Below, piece by piece: positions 1 through 7,602 of a stretch of DNA of 64,000 bases. Every line of letters starts with the position of its first letter. The stretch's first letter is position 1. A program made the translations under genes and the position numbers. Under the pieces are notes generated by a model. It was not told where the DNA came from and searched no databases. It saw only the letters and a list, made by a program, of their open reading frames with translations. Location of the stretch: assembly GCA_913776615.1 (NCBI GenBank), contig CAJYPK010000016.1:1-64000 (forward strand). Reading direction: 5' to 3'. The DNA is from an uncultured Hymenobacter sp. GTDB taxonomy: Bacteria > Bacteroidota > Bacteroidia > Cytophagales > Hymenobacteraceae.

Positions 1-116
1 CCTGGCTCAGCGCCTTTCGCCGGCTAGCCGTGGACTACGAACGTACCCCGGCTAGCCATGTGGCGTGGCTCTTACTCGCCAATTTGACAATCACGCTGAA
101 CCGACGACATTCCTAA
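1..116 (+). pseudogene. C-terminal end of an IS5-like transposase (cut by window edge)
   Basis: The frame starting at base 3 is open to a TAA at 114-116 and encodes 37 residues. It contains RRLAVDYERTP, followed by a hydrophobic tract and a terminal LNRRHS. This pattern (R-R-L-x-x-D-Y-E-R-x-P, then a short helix, then stop) is typical of the extreme C-terminus of IS5-family DDE transposases. The rest lies left of the window, so intactness cannot be judged. The family assignment rests on the C-terminal pattern only. Confidence 0.6.
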
Positions 117-127
117 ACACGCTCTAA
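110..127. mobile_element. Probable right end of the IS5-like element
   Basis: The transposase stop lies inside CCTAAACACGCTCTAA. This looks like the terminal inverted repeat of IS5-type elements, whose inverse begins TTAGAGCGTGTTTAGG. The partner end lies outside the window, so this is an inference from the motif and its position. Confidence 0.4.
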
Positions 128-165
128 AAGCAAAATTGAAGTGCTCAGCCAAGATTAACAGCTAG

Positions 166-221
166 GTACTACGCAGTAAAAAGGGCTACCCGATCGGGTA
201 GCCCTTTTTACTGCGTAGTAC
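166..221. terminator. 56-nt perfect palindromic terminator
   Basis: Every base from 166 to 221 pairs with its mirror position: 28-bp arms centred on GATC. The core is GGGCTACCC/GGGTAGCCC, flanked by an A-tract and a T-tract, so it can terminate in either direction. It lies 12 bp past the stop of the minus-strand TssO-like gene and just after the IS end. Nearly the same core (GGCTACCC/GGGTAGCC) recurs at 7428-7457 and 28438-28465. Confidence 0.85.
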
Positions 222-233
222 GAAATGGGTCTT

Positions 234-1094
234 TCACAGCAACCCAAAAAACCGGGGTGGCCGACCCAGCTCCACATTAATGGGCTCCAGGGTTTTCTCG
301 ATGCTGGCCTTCAGATCGTCGGTGGCTGGGGCCTGCAAAATTTGAATGAACGCAGTGCGCGACTGCTCCAGTAGCTGCTTGCGCTCCTTGCTGCGGTTCT
401 TGTGGTCGAGGGCGCGTTGGCGCAGGCAGTCGGCCTCGGCAAAGGCTACTTGGTCGCGCAGCAGCTCGATGAGCTGCTTGGCCCCGGCGGTGGGCGGGGC
501 CGCTACCGGGGCCGCCCCGCCGCCCCCACTTGGCTGCGGGCGGTTGAGGCTGGCTTGCAGCATGATAATCTGCTGCTTAGCTTGGTCGAGCTGCTGTTGC
601 AGGCGGTCGTTGCCAGCCACGGCTGCTCCGCTCTTTTCCGTTTCCTGGCGCAGCCGGTCGATGGTGCTGCGGTTGGAGCGGAACAGGTCGAAATCGCGCA
701 GGATATTGCGCGCAATCTGGCGGTGGGCGGGCACCTGCATCTGGGCCGAGTCGAGGCGCAGCTGGCTCAGGCTCACGGCAATGTCGTTGAGCTTATCCTT
801 GGTCAACACGTCGAGCTTACCGCGCACCAGCTCGTTGGGATTCACCAGCATCTGCTGGTCCACGGCGTCAATGCGCAGCAGGTGCTTCGTCAGGGTATCG
901 AACTGCACGACCAGGCGGGCCTGCTCCTCGTGGGTGCGGTCGAGCTCGCGCTTGAGGCGGGCGTTTTCGTCGGCAATGCTGCGGTTGGAAAACAGGTAGT
1001 ACGACGCACCCAGCGGCACGAGCAGCGCCAACAGGTACAGAACCGAAAACTGCCACAAGCGCGTGCGCCGCTCGGGTTGATTGAGGGGTTTCAT
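234..1094 (-). CDS. TssO-like membrane-anchored coiled-coil protein of T6SS-iii
   Basis: This 286-residue protein has a short basic N-terminus (MKPLNQPERRTRLWQ), one membrane helix at about residues 13-35, and a charged coiled coil (about 40-70 and 150-185). A Gly/Pro/Ala linker (about 187-205) precedes a helical C-terminal domain. The N-terminus resembles TssO, a single-pass inner-membrane component of Bacteroidota T6SS subtype iii. It is longer than I expect for TssO, so the identity leans on context: it starts 39 nt after the tssK-like stop, in the same direction. The ATG at 1094 is the natural start because the membrane helix follows directly. A generic envelope coiled-coil protein is the alternative. 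Confidence 0.55.
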   Translation of the reverse strand: MKPLNQPERRTRLWQFSVLYLLALLVPLGASYYLFSNRSIADENARLKRELDRTHEEQARLVVQFDTLTKHLLRIDAVDQQMLVNPNELVRGKLDVLTKDKLNDIAVSLSQLRLDSAQMQVPAHRQIARNILRDFDLFRSNRSTIDRLRQETEKSGAAVAGNDRLQQQLDQAKQQIIMLQASLNRPQPSGGGGAAPVAAPPTAGAKQLIELLRDQVAFAEADCLRQRALDHKNRSKERKQLLEQSRTAFIQILQAPATDDLKASIEKTLEPINVELGRPPRFFGLL

Positions 1095-1133
1095 GCGGAA
1101 AGGAAAAAAACGACCCGCCGTCGCGGCGCGGGG

Positions 1134-2339
1134 TTAAAAAGGATTCCAGCGGGCAATGCCGGCCGGCCGCGCCTCGGGGGGAACGGGCGCCGCGGTCGGG
1201 GCCTTGGCCACCGGGTTTTCGTTGATGAAAGTGCGCCAGCCCTCGCGGTTCTTGCCAATGTATTCGAGCTGGCTCAGCTGCCGGAATACTGTGCCTACCA
1301 GGTTCCACAGCTGCTGCTGCTGCCGCAGGTGCTCGTGCAGCTGCTGGTGGTTATAGCGCAGATTTACCGCGTCTTGCAGGGCGCCCAGCAGCGTCGCGGG
1401 CGCTACTTCCGACCACTGTTCCACGTACTTGAGCAGCTCCTCGCGCTCGGCTTCGGTGAGGCGGTCGAGCGAGGTTTTGAGTTGCTTGGCCACCCGCAGC
1501 AGGGCGTCGAGCAGGTAGATGGGCGGCTGCGCGGCGGCCAGCAGACGCAGCGTGGTCAGCTGCTGGGCCAGGGCCAGCACAGTGTGGTCGGCCAGCTCGC
1601 GCACGAGGTCGGCCAGCGGGCTGCGCTTGTCGGGGCGCAGCTTCACCTTGTGAATGATTTTGAAGGCGTCGGTTTCCAGCTCCGTCAGCTGCAAATCGAG
1701 CTGGTGCAGGGCCTGAAGCAGCGCCGGGTGGCTGGCCAGCGCCAGGCTCGGCGGAATAAACTGCGGCACCGGCCGCAGCTCGCCGTCGGCGTACAGCAAT
1801 TCGCCCACCACCAGCGCGAAGGCGGCGCTGGCCTCACTTTCCAACTGCTGGGTGGGCACGAAGCTCAGCTCGTAGGCCGGGCGCGAGTAGGGGTGGCGGG
1901 GCGGTACTTCCTCGGGGGCCGGCGTGCCGGTGGGCACCCGCTCAAACGGATTGACGGTCAGCACCACGCTGAAGCGCAGGCCCTCGGTAGCGGCCAGGTT
2001 GTAGGTAGTCAGCAGCTGGGCCAGGCTGGCGCGGGCCGTGAGCGGCGCGCTGGCGGCCGTGATTTCGATGCGGGCTCCGCCCGCCGTAACGGCCCGGCAC
2101 TGCGTGAGGCGGGCTTGCACCTCGCCCTGCACGTCGACGCTCAGCAGCAGCTCGAAGGCGGCGGGGCTGCCCAGATTATTGGTGGCGGGCAGCAGGCCGT
2201 AGTAGTCGGGCCGCAGCTGCACGGCCGTGGCATCGCGCAGGTGGTCAAGGGTAAAGCGCTCGGTTTCGGCGAAGTGCCGACGGGCGATTTTCATCCCATC
2301 CACCCAGTTTACGGGGTAGTAATTTATTTCTGGAAGCAT
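1134..2339 (-). CDS. tssK: T6SS baseplate subunit TssK-like
   Basis: This 401-residue soluble protein opens with MLPEINYYPVNWVDGMKI, the start seen in Bacteroidota TssK proteins. TssK trimers form the baseplate part that links the wedge to the membrane complex. An N-terminal beta-rich shell (about 1-170) is followed by a helical shoulder and a C-terminal head region rich in Leu and Gln. It is the middle gene of a minus-strand run tssN-tssK-tssO with gaps of 56 and 39 nt, so co-transcription is likely. No frameshift is seen. Confidence 0.75.
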   Translation of the reverse strand: MLPEINYYPVNWVDGMKIARRHFAETERFTLDHLRDATAVQLRPDYYGLLPATNNLGSPAAFELLLSVDVQGEVQARLTQCRAVTAGGARIEITAASAPLTARASLAQLLTTYNLAATEGLRFSVVLTVNPFERVPTGTPAPEEVPPRHPYSRPAYELSFVPTQQLESEASAAFALVVGELLYADGELRPVPQFIPPSLALASHPALLQALHQLDLQLTELETDAFKIIHKVKLRPDKRSPLADLVRELADHTVLALAQQLTTLRLLAAAQPPIYLLDALLRVAKQLKTSLDRLTEAEREELLKYVEQWSEVAPATLLGALQDAVNLRYNHQQLHEHLRQQQQLWNLVGTVFRQLSQLEYIGKNREGWRTFINENPVAKAPTAAPVPPEARPAGIARWNPF

Positions 2340-2395
2340 AGCCGCGAAAGTGAGGCGAAAGTAACGGACAAACGGAAGTGCCGGGTTCTCACCCC

Positions 2396-3256
2396 CTAGC
2401 CGGCGGTGCGGTCGGGGGGCGGTAGGGCCACCCGCTGGGCCACCACGATACTACCCTGGCGCAGAAAATTATCCTGAAACGTGAGGTCCGGGTCGAAGTA
2501 CCGACGGCGCTTCCACCACGGCTGCTTGGCGTAGAACAACCACCCGTAGGGCTGGCCCTGGCCATCCACGTATTGCAGCGCCTGGTCGGGCTTGAGCTGG
2601 TTGTAATCCGTGAGAAAGATGGCAAACAAGTCGCTCAGCCGCATCTGGTAAGGAGCCTTGGAGGAGAAGTCGTGGTAGAGGTTTTCTCCGTAGCGGCGCG
2701 TCATCCAAAAGTGCAAAACCATGAAGTGGTTGAGATCCATGCGCGACAGGTCGGGGTGGGGGGCCAGCGGGTTGTAATACCACAGCTTGTAGCGCCGGTG
2801 CGGAATGGCCAGCCAGGCCCGGTACGACTCCCAGAAAAAGAATGGCAGCACGAACGGAATAACGGCCAGCGCGAAGCCCGCCGGCTCCCAGCGGCCGTGG
2901 CCCCAGGGCAGCCAGCGCAGGGCATAAATCGCTCCCGCACCCAGGGCGGCCGTCAGCGTCAGGATGAGCGCGCCCTGCCAACGCGCCCGGGGGTTGTACC
3001 AGCCCAGCCAGCGGGGTAGCTGCGCAGCGTAGAGCCAGCCTAGCCCCACAATGGCCAGTTGCAACAGTCCCTGCGTAAGCGGAAACGACCACGGGCTATG
3101 CACCGCCGCCAGCCCCAGCAGGCCGAAGGCCAGCCCCGTGCCTACCACGTAGAGTAGGCCGCTGATGAAGGCTTTGCTGCCCTGCACCCGGGAGCTAAGG
3201 TCGGAAAGCGAACTCGTGACGGCCCCGCGGGCCTGCGACTCAGGATTGGGCAGCAT
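2396..3256 (-). CDS. TssN-like integral membrane protein of T6SS-iii
   Basis: This 286-residue protein has about four membrane helices in its first 140 residues, then a cytoplasmic or periplasmic domain containing RYGENLYHDFSSK, QPYGWLFYAKQPWW and a final FDPDLTFQDNFLRQGS segment. The layout and the C-terminal motifs fit TssN, a membrane protein specific to Bacteroidota T6SS. I start at the ATG at 3256 (MLPNPESQA); the 24 further codons upstream look non-coding and run into the divergent promoter region. It is probably the first gene of the tssN-tssK-tssO unit. Confidence 0.65.
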   Translation of the reverse strand: MLPNPESQARGAVTSSLSDLSSRVQGSKAFISGLLYVVGTGLAFGLLGLAAVHSPWSFPLTQGLLQLAIVGLGWLYAAQLPRWLGWYNPRARWQGALILTLTAALGAGAIYALRWLPWGHGRWEPAGFALAVIPFVLPFFFWESYRAWLAIPHRRYKLWYYNPLAPHPDLSRMDLNHFMVLHFWMTRRYGENLYHDFSSKAPYQMRLSDLFAIFLTDYNQLKPDQALQYVDGQGQPYGWLFYAKQPWWKRRRYFDPDLTFQDNFLRQGSIVVAQRVALPPPDRTAG

Positions 3257-3391
3257 GTGGAAAAGGCAATCAGAAGAATAGCAGCGCAGCTTGGCTACCG
3301 AAGTAGGCACGTGCCGAATGTACGGCAAAATACAAGCCGGCGGTTATGCCCCGCCCCGCGGCCGGGGCCAACGGCGAGCCCGCCGGGACCG

Positions 3392-3399
3392 TACGTTTG
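3392..3399 (+). promoter_or_regulatory. Candidate Bacteroidota -7 box for the TssG-like gene
   Basis: TACGTTTG matches the Bacteroidota -7 consensus TAnnTTTG and lies 47 nt upstream of the ATG at 3446. No clear -33 TTTG is visible at the usual 19-21 bp spacing. The box supports starting the gene at 3446 rather than further upstream. Confidence 0.4.
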
Positions 3400-3445
3400 C
3401 GCGGGTGGCCTGCCTTCTCCGCGCTGGCTCACCCCTTGCTTCTCT

Positions 3446-4423
3446 ATGGCCGAATCATCTTCCGTTCACCGGCTGCTGGCCCACCTGCGCCGCCAGCCCT
3501 TTGACCTGCGCATCGAAGTAATTCTGGCCGAATTGCTGGCTTACGGCTACGCGTTCGACGATTTTCTGGTGCAGCCGGTGGGCTCGTTTGCCCGTCGCTA
3601 CCGCCGCGACCTCGGCGCCGTGCGCGACGAAGACTACCGCCGCGCCCACCGGCCCGTGGTGCGTACCGTGCTCGAAGTGCACCGCGAAGGGCTCTACGAC
3701 GCGCTCCCGCAGCAGGCTTTTCACCAGCCCGGCACCCCAGCCCCCAGCGTGCGGGCCATGATCGAGGACATCCACGTGCAGCGCCGCAAGGAGAAGGCCA
3801 CCCGGCTGTTTTTCCTGCCCTTCGAGCAGGAGTTTTTTCGCTTCCGGGTGCACATCGAGCAGGAGGAGCGCCGCTACTTCACCAACCTCTCGGCCCGGTG
3901 GTACAACGAGGCGCTGGCCCGCTTCTGGGGCCTGGCCGACCGGGGCCTGCCGCCCGAAGTACTGACCAATCTGCTCTACCTCTTACCCCTGGCCCACAGC
4001 GTAGTCGGCGACCTGCCCCGCACGCAGCGCTGCTTCGAAAGCGTGCTGGGCCAGCCGGTGCAGCTGCGCGTGGTAGCCCCGCTGCGCCATCCGCTGCCCG
4101 CTGCTCCGGCCGGCCCCGCCGAAGCTGCCGGCGGCGCGACGCTCGGCAGCCTGGCGCTGGGCCGCGACCTGGTGCTGGGTGGCGACTACCAGGAAACCCT
4201 GCCCGCGCTTGAAATCAGCCTGCACCAGCTTTCCGTGCCCGAGCTCGAAGCCTACCTGGCCGGCGGCTGGCCCGCCACGGCGCTGGAGTTGTTGTGTAAA
4301 TACTTCATTGCCTTCGAAACCGACGTCGTGCTGCGCTACGAGCTGGCCGCTGCCGCGCTCACCTTTGAGCTGGGCGAGGGCGAGCAGGCCCCGGTGCTGG
4401 GCTACACCACGGGCGGCATTTAG
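3446..4423 (+). CDS. tssG: TssG-like T6SS baseplate protein
   Basis: From the ATG at 3446 (MAESSSVHRLLAHLRRQPFD) the protein has 325 residues. The N-terminal third is basic and helical. The C-terminal half has the order expected of TssG: a leucine-rich LLYLLPLAHSVVGDL segment, a VLGQPVQLR strand, then LGRDLVLGGDY and SLHQLSVPELEAYLAGG. TssG joins TssF and TssE in the baseplate wedge. It is divergent from tssN-tssK-tssO with about 190 bp between starts. No tssE, tssF, tssB/C or clpV lies in the window, so the locus is either split or continues left of the IS end. Confidence 0.6.
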   Translation: MAESSSVHRLLAHLRRQPFDLRIEVILAELLAYGYAFDDFLVQPVGSFARRYRRDLGAVRDEDYRRAHRPVVRTVLEVHREGLYDALPQQAFHQPGTPAPSVRAMIEDIHVQRRKEKATRLFFLPFEQEFFRFRVHIEQEERRYFTNLSARWYNEALARFWGLADRGLPPEVLTNLLYLLPLAHSVVGDLPRTQRCFESVLGQPVQLRVVAPLRHPLPAAPAGPAEAAGGATLGSLALGRDLVLGGDYQETLPALEISLHQLSVPELEAYLAGGWPATALELLCKYFIAFETDVVLRYELAAAALTFELGEGEQAPVLGYTTGGI

Positions 4424-4444
4424 GGTGGCAAAAGGGGGCGTTGG

Positions 4445-4475
4445 TTGCCGGGGCAGCCGCGCTGACGTACCTTTG
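4445..4475 (+). promoter_or_regulatory. Bacteroidota-type promoter for tRNA-Pro
   Basis: TTG at 4445-4447, a 20-bp spacer and TACCTTTG at 4468-4475 match the -33/-7 arrangement of the Bacteroidota primary sigma factor. The tRNA begins about 73 nt downstream. Confidence 0.6.
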
Positions 4476-4547
4476 TCCCAATCAAACGGATTACCAGCAC
4501 CGAATAATAGCCCCAGTTGCTTGCTTTTCAGTGCTCACGTAGTTTTT

Positions 4548-4621
4548 CGGGGTGTAGCGTAGCCCGGTATCGCGCCTGCTTTGGGAGCAGGAGGCCGCAG
4601 GTTCGAATCCTGCCACCCCGA
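4548..4621 (+). tRNA. tRNA-Pro (anticodon TGG)
   Basis: The acceptor arm CGGGGTG (4548-4554) pairs with CACCCCG (4614-4620), with A4621 as discriminator. The anticodon stem CCTGC/GCAGG encloses the loop TTTGGGA, giving anticodon TGG at 4582-4584. The T-arm contains GTTCGAATC. No CCA is encoded. Confidence 0.95.
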
Positions 4622-4645
4622 CTTGTTTACTTGGTAAGCTGCCGC

Positions 4646-5008
4646 CTAAGCAGCGTGCCGGATGCGGTGGCAATTGGCGCACAGCAGCACACATTTTTCC
4701 AGCTCGGCCCGGAGGCGGGCGTTGCTCGCCAGGCGCAGCTTGCTCCAATCGACGTCCTTTTGCTGAGGGTCGAGGTGATGAAACTCGAAGACCGCGTAGT
4801 GGCTGTCGGCCAGGCGCAGGTGGCAATCGAGACACTGCCCGCCCTTGTCGGCAATCGCCACCAACTTGCGCTGCACCCAGCGCCGTTGGCAGCGCAGATT
4901 GAAGCAGTGTTTGCAATAAGACATGACTCCCTGCGCATGGCACCGCTGCGCGTAAAATTCGTTAAGGGGTTTGTGTAACTTGCAGTCGGCGCAGCATTTC
5001 GTATTCAT
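4646..5008 (-). CDS. Small HNH endonuclease, antisense between two tRNA genes
   Basis: This 120-residue protein starts at the ATG at 5008 (MNTKCCADCKLHKPLNEFY). It has one Cys cluster (CCADC, then YCKHC), a second pair (CLDC), and an HNH core: EFHHLDP, a central Asn-containing helix, then CVLLCANCHRIRH. HNH domains are metal-dependent nickases or nucleases. It lies on the minus strand between tRNA-Pro and tRNA-Arg, both on plus, with its start codon abutting the 5' end of tRNA-Arg. The 22 further codons upstream are antisense to the tRNA and I exclude them. It could be a solitary homing-type nuclease or a domesticated one. Confidence 0.75.
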   Translation of the reverse strand: MNTKCCADCKLHKPLNEFYAQRCHAQGVMSYCKHCFNLRCQRRWVQRKLVAIADKGGQCLDCHLRLADSHYAVFEFHHLDPQQKDVDWSKLRLASNARLRAELEKCVLLCANCHRIRHAA

Positions 5009-5080
5009 GCCCTGTTCGTATAACGGATAATACGATGCTCTTCTAAAGCATCTATGGGGGTTCGATTCCCTCACAGGGTA
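5009..5080 (+). tRNA. tRNA-Arg (anticodon TCT)
   Basis: The acceptor GCCCTGT (5009-5015) pairs with ACAGGGT (5073-5079), including one terminal G-U, followed by discriminator A5080. The anticodon stem ATGCT/AGCAT encloses the loop CTTCTAA, giving anticodon TCT at 5042-5044. The T-loop is GTTCGATTC. No CCA is encoded. Confidence 0.93.
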
Positions 5081-5121
5081 CTAAGCTACTGGCTAAAATA
5101 ATTCGCCAGTAAAGTTGAGCT

Positions 5122-5159
5122 AAAAAAAGCCCTTGCTGCTAGCGGCAAGGGCTTTTTTT
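5122..5159. terminator. Bidirectional terminator after the tRNA pair
   Basis: A-tract plus GCCCTTGC, a short loop, then GCAAGGGC and a T-tract form a strong hairpin 41 bp past tRNA-Arg. It separates the tRNA transcript from gyrB. Confidence 0.85.
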
Positions 5160-5218
5160 GCGCCCGAAAATACCCGGAAAATCCTGGCCGGAAACTAGGC
5201 AAAATGGAGCTAAAAGAG

Positions 5219-5226
5219 TACCTTTG
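5219..5226 (+). promoter_or_regulatory. -7 box of the gyrB promoter
   Basis: TACCTTTG matches TAnnTTTG and lies 50 nt upstream of the gyrB ATG. The -33 TTTG is poorly conserved. Confidence 0.55.
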
Positions 5227-5276
5227 GCTGTTCTGTTCCTGACCGTATTTCCGGTCGGTTTAACCCCCTCTCTCGC

Positions 5277-7301
5277 ATGAGTGAAGTAGTAGAAAAGAAA
5301 GCCCCCGCCGCCGATTATTCGGCCGACAGCATTCAGGTGCTGGAAGGGCTGGAGGCGGTGCGCAAGCGCCCGAGTATGTACATCGGCGACACGGGTATTA
5401 AGGGCCTCCACCACCTGGTGTGGGAAGTAGTCGATAATTCCATCGACGAGGCGCTGGCTGGGCACTGCGACCTGATTCAGGTTACCATAAACGAAAATAA
5501 TTCGATTACCGTCCGCGACAACGGCCGGGGGATTCCCGTCGATTTTCACGCCAAGGAGGGCCGCTCGGCCCTCGAAGTAGTACTCACCGTGCTGCACGCC
5601 GGCGGCAAGTTCGATAAAGACTCGTACAAGGTATCGGGTGGCCTGCACGGCGTGGGCGTAAGCTGCGTCAACGCGCTCAGCACCGACCTCAAGGTGACCG
5701 TGCGCCGCAAGGGGCACGTGTACCAGCAGGAGTACAGCATCGGCCAGCCGCTGTACCCGGTGAAGGAAATCGGTGACACCGACGAGCACGGCACGGAGGT
5801 GCAGTTCCTGCCCGACCCCACCATCTTCCCCGAAACCGAGTACCGCTACGCGACCATCGCCAGCCGCCTGCGCGACCTGTCGTTTTTGAACAAGGGCATC
5901 CGCATCACGCTGACCGACCGCCGCGAGAAGCCGCTGGGCGACGCCGCCATCGGCCACGTCGATGCCGAGGGCTTCCGCTACGAGGAGTTTTATTCGCAGG
6001 GCGGCCTGCGCGACTTCGTGCAGTACCTCGACGGCACCGAGCGCCCCTCGCTGCTGGCCGAGCCCATCTACGTGGAAAGCGAGAAGGGCGGCACGCCGGT
6101 AGAAGTGGCCTTGCAGTACAATACCTCGTACCAGGAAAACGTCTACTCGTACGTCAACAACATCAATACCATCGAGGGCGGCACGCACGTGGGCGGCTTC
6201 CGCTCGGCCGTGACGCGGGTGCTGAAGTCGTACGGCGACAAGAAGCAGCTGTTTGAGAAGGCCAAAGTGGAAATCACCGGCGACGACTTCCGCGAAGGCC
6301 TCACGGCCGTTATCTCGGTGAAGGTGGCCGAGCCGCAGTTTGAGGGCCAGACCAAAACCAAGCTGGGCAACTCCGAGGTGAGCGGCGCGGTGAATACCGT
6401 GGTGGGTGAAATTCTGACCCAGTACCTGGAGGAAAACCCCAACCAGGCCAACAAAATCATGGAGAAGGTGATTCTGGCCGCCAAGGCCCGCATCGCCGCC
6501 CGCAAGGCCAAGGACATGGTGCAGCGCAAAAACGTGCTGGGCTCCAACTCCCTGCCCGGCAAGCTGGCCGACTGCTCCGACTCCGACCCCGAAGTGTGCG
6601 AGCTCTACCTCGTGGAAGGGGACTCGGCCGGTGGCACAGCCAAGCAGGGGCGCAACCGGGCTTTCCAGGCCATTCTGCCGCTGCGCGGTAAAATCCTGAA
6701 CGTGGAGAAGGCCCAGGAGCACAAAATCCTGGAGAACGAGGAAATCAAGAACATGATTACCGCGCTCGGCGTCACCTTCAACGAGCGTAAGTCGCTGGCC
6801 TTCGGCACCGACGACGAGGGTAACGAAACTGGCCCGCTGAACTTCGACAAGCTGCGCTACCACAAAATCATCATCATGACCGATGCTGATATCGATGGCT
6901 CGCACATTCGGACGCTCATCCTCACGTTCTTCTTCCGCTACATGCGGCAGCTCGTGGATCAGGGCTACATCTACATCGCCCTGCCGCCGCTCTACCTCGT
7001 GAAGCGCGGTAAAGAGGAACGCTACTGCTGGACCGAGGACGAGCGGGCCGCCGCTACCGAGGAGCTCGGCCGGGGCCGTCCTGAAACCGTAAACGTGCAG
7101 CGCTACAAGGGCTTGGGTGAAATGAACGCCGAGCAGCTCTGGGAAACCACCATGCAGCCCGAAACCCGCACGCTGAAGCAGGTGACGGTCGAGTCGGCCG
7201 CCGAGTCGGACCACCTGTTCTCGATGCTGATGGGCGACGAGGTGGCGCCGCGTCGCGACTTCATCGAGCAGAATGCCAAGTACGCCAAGCTCGACGTCTA
7301 G
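5277..7301 (+). CDS. gyrB: DNA gyrase subunit B
   Basis: This 674-residue GyrB supplies the ATPase of the type II topoisomerase that introduces negative supercoils. The GHKL ATPase domain shows VDNSIDEALAG and DNGRGIPVD, with GGLHGVGVS at about 120-130. The TOPRIM region has LYLVEGDSAGG (about 445) and the metal-binding IIIMTDADIDGSHIRT (about 535). The C-terminal EMNAEQLWETTM motif is intact, and the length is normal for the short form lacking the gamma-proteobacterial insert. The stop TAG at 7299-7301 is followed with no gap by the repeat ACCGCAGATTTAACGGAT. Confidence 0.98.
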   Translation: MSEVVEKKAPAADYSADSIQVLEGLEAVRKRPSMYIGDTGIKGLHHLVWEVVDNSIDEALAGHCDLIQVTINENNSITVRDNGRGIPVDFHAKEGRSALEVVLTVLHAGGKFDKDSYKVSGGLHGVGVSCVNALSTDLKVTVRRKGHVYQQEYSIGQPLYPVKEIGDTDEHGTEVQFLPDPTIFPETEYRYATIASRLRDLSFLNKGIRITLTDRREKPLGDAAIGHVDAEGFRYEEFYSQGGLRDFVQYLDGTERPSLLAEPIYVESEKGGTPVEVALQYNTSYQENVYSYVNNINTIEGGTHVGGFRSAVTRVLKSYGDKKQLFEKAKVEITGDDFREGLTAVISVKVAEPQFEGQTKTKLGNSEVSGAVNTVVGEILTQYLEENPNQANKIMEKVILAAKARIAARKAKDMVQRKNVLGSNSLPGKLADCSDSDPEVCELYLVEGDSAGGTAKQGRNRAFQAILPLRGKILNVEKAQEHKILENEEIKNMITALGVTFNERKSLAFGTDDEGNETGPLNFDKLRYHKIIIMTDADIDGSHIRTLILTFFFRYMRQLVDQGYIYIALPPLYLVKRGKEERYCWTEDERAAATEELGRGRPETVNVQRYKGLGEMNAEQLWETTMQPETRTLKQVTVESAAESDHLFSMLMGDEVAPRRDFIEQNAKYAKLDV

Positions 7302-7602
7302 ACCGCAGATTTAACGGATTAAACGGATTGCGCCGATACGCCCGCCAGGACCGCAGATTTAACGGATTAAACGGATTGCGCCGATACGCCCGCCAGCCTG
7401 CGGCGGCGGGCTGACTACTCGGATGTGAAGAAGGCTACCCAATTGGGTAGCCTTCTTTTTTTGGGCTTACATGGCTGGTATCCAAATAGTCAGCCCGCCG
7501 CCGCAGGCTGGCGGGCGTATCGGCGCAATCCGTTAAATCCGTTAAATCTGCGGTCCTGGCGGGCGTATCGGCGCAATCCGTTTAATCCGTTAAATCTGCG
7601 GT
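7302..7602. repeat. Family A punctuation element, complete double-armed copy
   Basis: Two head-to-tail units begin at 7302 and 7350, each starting ACCGCAGATTTAACGGAT and ending near GATACGCCCGCCAG. A GC-rich tail and a palindromic terminator (7428-7457) follow, then two units in inverted orientation ending at 7602. The whole 300-bp block is a large inverted repeat filling the space between convergent gyrB and the deaminase gene. Its left tip abuts the gyrB stop and its right tip abuts the deaminase stop. Translations of this block look like short ORFs rich in RRNPLNPLNLR but are not genes. Confidence 0.9.
7428..7457. terminator. Palindromic terminator with GGCTACCC core
   Basis: A 30-nt perfect palindrome with 13-bp arms around AATT is followed by a T-run to about 7462. 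It terminates gyrB and probably also the opposing deaminase transcript. The core is shared with 166-221 and 28438-28465. Confidence 0.9.

Noticed and set aside
402-2399. 665-codon frame opposite the TssO/TssK genes
   Set aside because: It spans two opposite genes and their spacer, and is a GC-driven shadow without recognisable motifs.
3257-3445. 63-residue N-terminal extension of the TssG-like protein
   Set aside because: It lies upstream of the -7 box at 3392-3399 and over the divergent start of the TssN-like gene.
5009-5074. 22-residue N-terminal extension of the HNH protein
   Set aside because: It would be antisense translation of tRNA-Arg; the ATG at 5008 gives a normal start.
5139-7214. 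691-codon frame opposite gyrB
   Set aside because: Gene identity of gyrB is certain; this is a codon-bias shadow and also reads through a terminator.
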